A stretch of DNA of 64,000 nt from the NCBI GenBank assembly GCA_030625885.1, contig DAOUPZ010000009.1, positions 1 to 64,000 on the forward strand, written 5' to 3'. How positions within the stretch are numbered: the first letter of the stretch is position 1; each line of letters starts with the position of its first letter. The DNA is from Clostridia bacterium. GTDB taxonomy: Bacteria > Bacillota > DAOUPZ01. The position numbers and the translations under genes are program-made. Below are positions 60,892 through 64,000 of the stretch, piece by piece. Under the pieces are notes generated by a model that saw only the letters and a list, made by a program, of their open reading frames with translations, was not told the DNA's origin and made no database searches.

Positions 60892-61914
60892 TTGGATACT
60901 AAAATTTTAGAAAAGGTTTTACATGGTTATGATTGGAATGTTAAAGAGGTAAAAGAAATACAAAAGGGTGTCCTTAGAGTTGAAACATCTTTAGAAACGG
61001 TATGCCTTAAGTGTATACCTCAAGGAAATCCGGCAAAATTACTTTTTGTTTATGATATGATGGCTCATTTATGGGAAAATGGCTTTAACAAGATGCCTAT
61101 TTTTGTACCGGCTAAAAAAGGAAAGTTATTTATAAGGCAGGGGGGGAATTTATATTATGCAATGACGTGGATAGAAGGAAGACATGGCGATTTTAGAAGA
61201 CCATATGATATTCAAGGTGCTGCACGTACTTTGGCAAAGTTGGATAGGGCATCACAAAATTTTGAGCCGCCTGAAGGGGTCATTATCAGAGAAAGGTGGG
61301 GGGAATGGCCAGATCAATTTGCAAAGAAAGCGAAGGAAATGATGAGACTGAAGAAGTTTGCTCAGGATAGAGTAGAGAAGACGCCTTTTGATGAGGTTTT
61401 TATTAAAAATGTTGATGTATTTTATCACCAAGCCTTAAGGGCTATTCAAATGCTTGCACAAACGGAGTATGATGATTTAGTTAAATGGGGGGAAAAGAAA
61501 AAGTTTTTTTGTCATCATGATTATACCTATCATAATTTGATAGTCGATGGGAACCAAGAAATAAATGTTATTGATTTTGAGCTGGGATGTTATGAAATAC
61601 GTGCTTATGATATTGCAGATTTGATTCGGCGTGTTTCACAGCAAAATCATTGGGATATTTTTTGGACAGAGTGCATTTTGAAAAATTATCACAACATATA
61701 TCCTTTGAAGGAGAACGAATTACCCGTAATATTAGCTCTTATTCAATTTCCTCAACTTTTCTGGCGTACGTCATATGACTATTATTTAAAAAAGGACAAA
61801 GGAAAAGAGGAAATACTTTATAAACGATTACAATACGCTATTTTACAAGCAGAAGAAAAAGAAGAATATATTAACTCATTTGAGAAAGAAATTGGATTTT
61901 CTCTTACAAATTAA
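60892..61914 (+). CDS. CotS-family spore coat kinase-like protein
   Basis: About 340 residues; AGAGGGGG is spaced 7 bases from TTG 60892. APH/CotS fold: VETSLETVCLKCIPQGN (nucleotide-binding Lys), YYAMTWIEGRHGDF, FFCHHDYTYHNLIVDG (catalytic HxDxxxxN, about 218-227) and NVIDFELGCYEIRAYDIADLIRR (metal-binding Asp). CotS, YtaA and YsxE are spore-coat members of this family. Expected in sporulation; kinase substrate unknown. Confidence 0.85.
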   Translation: MDTKILEKVLHGYDWNVKEVKEIQKGVLRVETSLETVCLKCIPQGNPAKLLFVYDMMAHLWENGFNKMPIFVPAKKGKLFIRQGGNLYYAMTWIEGRHGDFRRPYDIQGAARTLAKLDRASQNFEPPEGVIIRERWGEWPDQFAKKAKEMMRLKKFAQDRVEKTPFDEVFIKNVDVFYHQALRAIQMLAQTEYDDLVKWGEKKKFFCHHDYTYHNLIVDGNQEINVIDFELGCYEIRAYDIADLIRRVSQQNHWDIFWTECILKNYHNIYPLKENELPVILALIQFPQLFWRTSYDYYLKKDKGKEEILYKRLQYAILQAEEKEEYINSFEKEIGFSLTN

Positions 61915-61949
61915 AATTTACTTAGCTTTTCGCTAAGTAAATTTTTTTA
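61914..61949 (+). terminator. Terminator after the CotS-like gene
   Basis: AAATTTACTTAGC / GCTAAGTAAATTT (13 bp), TTTTC loop, T-run. Confidence 0.9.
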
Positions 61950-62100
61950 TGTAACATAAAAAACCTTAATACTACATAAAGACAAAATATTGTTTAAATT
62001 CTGACAAATCTGATATAATAATGATGAAAGTTCCTTAAGGAAACAATTTTTAAAAGGGCTGCTTAAGGGAAAATAATTAGTCTTAAGGGGGAATTGACTA

Positions 62101-62550
62101 GTGGCTGGAGAACAATGGTTTGCAATGGAATGTGCATCAAAATTAGAAGGTGGCTGTAAAAATTCAATATCTGTGAGAGATTTTTCTTTCTTAACAGATG
62201 AACCAGAAGCATTAGGTGGTACTGATTCTGGCTCTAATCCAGTGGAATATGTTCTTGCTGGTTTAGCTGGCTGTACTTCTATTACTGCTCATGTTGTTGC
62301 TGGTGAAATGAGTCTTAATATTGAAGAATTTGATACAAAAATCACAGGTACGATTGATGTAAGAGGATTAATGGGACAACCTGGTATCAATCCTGGTATT
62401 CAAAAAGCAACAGTAGATGTTAAAATCAAAACTGATGCATCTCAAGCACAGGTGGATGCATTAAAAGAAGCTGTTGAAAATCGCTGCCCTGTAGCAGCTA
62501 TGTTTAAGGCAGCTAATGTAGACATGGAAGTTAATTGGGTTAAGCTGTAA
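62101..62550 (+). CDS. OsmC-family protein
   Basis: 149 residues; GTG with AGGGGG about 10 bases upstream. GTDSGSNPVEYVLAGLAGCTSIT carries the first conserved Cys (about 57), and AVENRCPVAAMF the second (about 126), the peroxidatic pair of OsmC/Ohr folds. It may reduce organic peroxides with thiols. A TATAAT at 62014-62019 is the likely -10. Single-gene transcript with terminator. Confidence 0.88.
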   Translation: MAGEQWFAMECASKLEGGCKNSISVRDFSFLTDEPEALGGTDSGSNPVEYVLAGLAGCTSITAHVVAGEMSLNIEEFDTKITGTIDVRGLMGQPGINPGIQKATVDVKIKTDASQAQVDALKEAVENRCPVAAMFKAANVDMEVNWVKL

Positions 62551-62576
62551 GATATGATTTAAACAAATTATTATAG

Positions 62577-62606
62577 AAAATGCCTTCACAGTGAAGGCAT
62601 TTTTAA
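62577..62606 (+). terminator. Terminator after the OsmC gene
   Basis: AAAATGCCTTCAC / GTGAAGGCATTTTT, very short loop. Confidence 0.88.
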
Positions 62607-62650
62607 TTGAAAAGTTTTTAGATGTATGATTTGTAATATTGAATTTATAT

Positions 62651-62768
62651 TGCGGATTTGCAGGAAAAGTGAAGGCAAGATGGGGGACATTCCACGAGGT
62701 ACGAGTGGTGTGTCCCCGTGTTGCAAGGGCAATTCTGAATGAAAAATTTTTATTGCAAAGCATATAAA
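62651..62768 (+). repeat. Dispersed repeat R with inserted hairpin
   Basis: GCGGATTTGCAGGAAAAGTG, AAGGCAAGATGGGG and later CAATTCTGAATGAAAAATTT match 20571-20640. Between them a 40-base insert absent at 20571 forms GGGGACATTCCAC / GTGGTGTGTCCCC with one mismatch and a GTAC centre. The rest of the 325-bp spacer is AT-rich without a gene. Confidence 0.75.
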
Positions 62769-62875
62769 TATATAGGCATTATTTTGATTCTATTTAGGGT
62801 TGAACAAAATAGGGGTTTGTTTTTTTATGGGAAATTGCACAGGAAAGCATTAAAACCATAAAGGGGGATTCTTTA

Positions 62876-64000
62876 ATGATAAAAAATATAGAAATGCCGA
62901 AATTAGCGCCAACAATGAGTGCGGGTGAAGTAGTTAAATGGCATAAACAAGCAGGAGATGTGGTTCAAGCAGAAGAAGTGCTGCTTGAAGTTTCTACAGG
63001 TAAAGTAACCATGGAAGTGGAAGCTCAGGAAAGTGGCATACTTAAGGAAATTTTAGTTCAGGAAAAAGAGAAAGTTGATATTGGAACAGCAATAGCCTGT
63101 TTTGAAGTAAGTGCTGAAACAGCAGAGGCAATGGATATATCACAGCAAGGGGGAAGTGTTTCTATTCGAGAAATTACAATGCCCAAGTTAGCGCCGACAA
63201 TGAGTGCGGGTGAAGTAGTTAAATGGCATAAACAAGCAGGGGATCAGGTTCAAGCGGAAGAAGTTTTGCTTGAAGTTTCTACTGGCAAAGTAACCATGGA
63301 AGTAGAATCTCAAGAAACGGGTGTGTTGAAGGAAATTTTGGTTCAAGAAAAAGAGAAAGTTGATGTGGGTGCACTGATCGCTGCGATAGAAGTCAATACA
63401 ACAGATGCGGATAAACCTGAAATGGCTGAGATTAGTAAAAAAATTGAAAACATGTCACTTAATAATAGTTTTGATATTGTAGTGATTGGGGGTGGACCCG
63501 GTGGCTATGTAGCTGCCATTCATGCTGCACAGGCGGGGGCAAAAACAGCAGTTATTGAAATGGACAGCTTAGGCGGTACTTGTTTAAATCGAGGTTGTAT
63601 TCCTACTAAGGCTTTAGTTTATAGTGCAGACGTTTATCATAAAATAGAACATGCTTCAGAGTTTGGTGTTGATATAACGGATTACAAAGTAAATTATGCA
63701 AGAATGGCTCAACGTAAAGGAGAAGTGGTTTCTCAATTGGTAGGCGGTATTGGTGCCTTAATGGAAAGTAATGGTGTTGAGGTCTTTAATGGTAGAGGAA
63801 AAATGATTTCACCCAACCAAATAGAAATCGATATGGATGGTCAAAAAAGAACCATTGATGCCGAAAAAATCATTATTGCTACAGGGTCTCGCCCTGCTCG
63901 AATTCCAATTCCGGGTATAGATGAACCAGGTGTTATGAATAGTGATGATGCCTTGGAATTAACAGAATTACCCAAAAGCATCGTGATTATTGGTGGTGGT
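62876..64000 (+). CDS. Dihydrolipoamide dehydrogenase with two N-terminal lipoyl domains (3' truncated)
   Basis: Open frame from ATG 62876 (AAAGGGGGAT upstream) to the window edge, 375 residues seen. Two lipoyl domains of about 80 residues (MPKLAPTMSAGEVVKWHKQA at about 7 and again at about 102), each with the lipoylation segment EVSTGKVTMEVE. Then the FAD-binding IVVIGGGPGGYVAAIHAAQAG, the redox disulfide GGTCLNRGCIPTKAL and IIIATGSRPARIPIPG. This is E3 of a 2-oxoacid, acetoin or glycine-cleavage complex; lipoyl-fused E3 occurs in several Bacillota. The two lipoyl units are nearly identical in DNA, so the duplication is recent or kept alike. Confidence 0.9.
   Translation, partial: MIKNIEMPKLAPTMSAGEVVKWHKQAGDVVQAEEVLLEVSTGKVTMEVEAQESGILKEILVQEKEKVDIGTAIACFEVSAETAEAMDISQQGGSVSIREITMPKLAPTMSAGEVVKWHKQAGDQVQAEEVLLEVSTGKVTMEVESQETGVLKEILVQEKEKVDVGALIAAIEVNTTDADKPEMAEISKKIENMSLNNSFDIVVIGGGPGGYVAAIHAAQAGAKTAVIEMDSLGGTCLNRGCIPTKALVYSADVYHKIEHASEFGVDITDYKVNYARMAQRKGEVVSQLVGGIGALMESNGVEVFNGRGKMISPNQIEIDMDGQKRTIDAEKIIIATGSRPARIPIPGIDEPGVMNSDDALELTELPKSIVIIGGG

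Overview
The window is a 64 kb stretch of chromosome from a low-GC, endospore-forming, probably strictly anaerobic member of the Bacillota. Evidence for sporulation: a spore-coat locus with several DUF3794/SPOCS-type proteins and a CotE-like protein, spoIIM, a CotS-like kinase and lonB. Evidence for anaerobic metabolism: a ferredoxin-linked branched-chain 2-oxoacid oxidoreductase, butyrate-kinase-type energy conservation and an Fe-S class I fumarase. Gene content fits Negativicutes (Sporomusaceae-like) or a Peptococcales-like clostridium; the sequence alone does not settle which. No phage, IS transposase or CRISPR array was found.

Layout. 1-4.9 kb: end of an argD-like aminotransferase, then a SteA/SteB pair with two glycosyltransferase-family genes (cell envelope/division). 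4.9-10.8 kb: promoter and T-box leader, then buk-ptb-P-loop ATPase-vorDBAC. 11.1-13.6 kb: an M20 peptidase and a class I aminotransferase. 13.9-18.7 kb: spore-coat locus. 19-25.5 kb: DUF3866, nudF, a ComB-like protein, a complete NitT/TauT-type ABC transporter and spoIIM. 25.5-29.3 kb: thioesterase, two-subunit fumarase, rph, a candidate structured RNA, rdgB. 29.4-30.3 kb: nine tRNA genes behind a consensus promoter. 30.5-38.9 kb: the protein quality-control run tig-clpP-clpX-lonB-lonA-engB. 39-44.4 kb: an EamA exporter, valS, folC. 44.5-52 kb: malic enzyme, mtrB (TRAP), thpR, LexA-controlled recA, recX, rny, an unknown gene, ymdB. 52-56 kb: DUF3048 lipoprotein, DUF1015, cdd, era. 56-60 kb: a serine T-box, then a class V aminotransferase, serA and a TIM-barrel isomerase. 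60-64 kb: stress protein, CotS-like kinase, OsmC protein and the start of a dihydrolipoamide dehydrogenase carrying two near-identical lipoyl domains.

How genes work together. The T-box in front of buk-ptb-vor suggests the operon makes branched-chain amino acids from branched fatty acids (acid to acyl-phosphate to acyl-CoA, then reductive carboxylation to the 2-oxoacid), because T-boxes open when a tRNA is uncharged. The second T-box has a readable Ser specifier (TCC) and a matching UGGC bulge and controls serine synthesis. recA has a consensus promoter with a perfect CGAAC-N4-GTTCG LexA box.

The strongest unexplained signal lies between genes. Many spacers carry short arrays of heptanucleotide repeats in a few families (H1 AGCAGGT/GTTAGCA, H2 AGGCTAA/GGCTGAA, H3 TTCTCAG, H4 AATTCAC/AATTGAC, H5 CACTTGC). 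They often occur as inverted pairs, nested in a constant order H1[H2[H3...H3']H2']H1', with mini-hairpins of 3-4 nt loops and a recurring GAAGGGA-type module inserted in them. There is also a 150-160 bp MITE-like palindromic element in two copies with a third stump, and a separate dispersed repeat in three copies. Some arrays lie inside operons (ptb/ATPase, fumA/fumB), and one has run into the 3' end of nudF.
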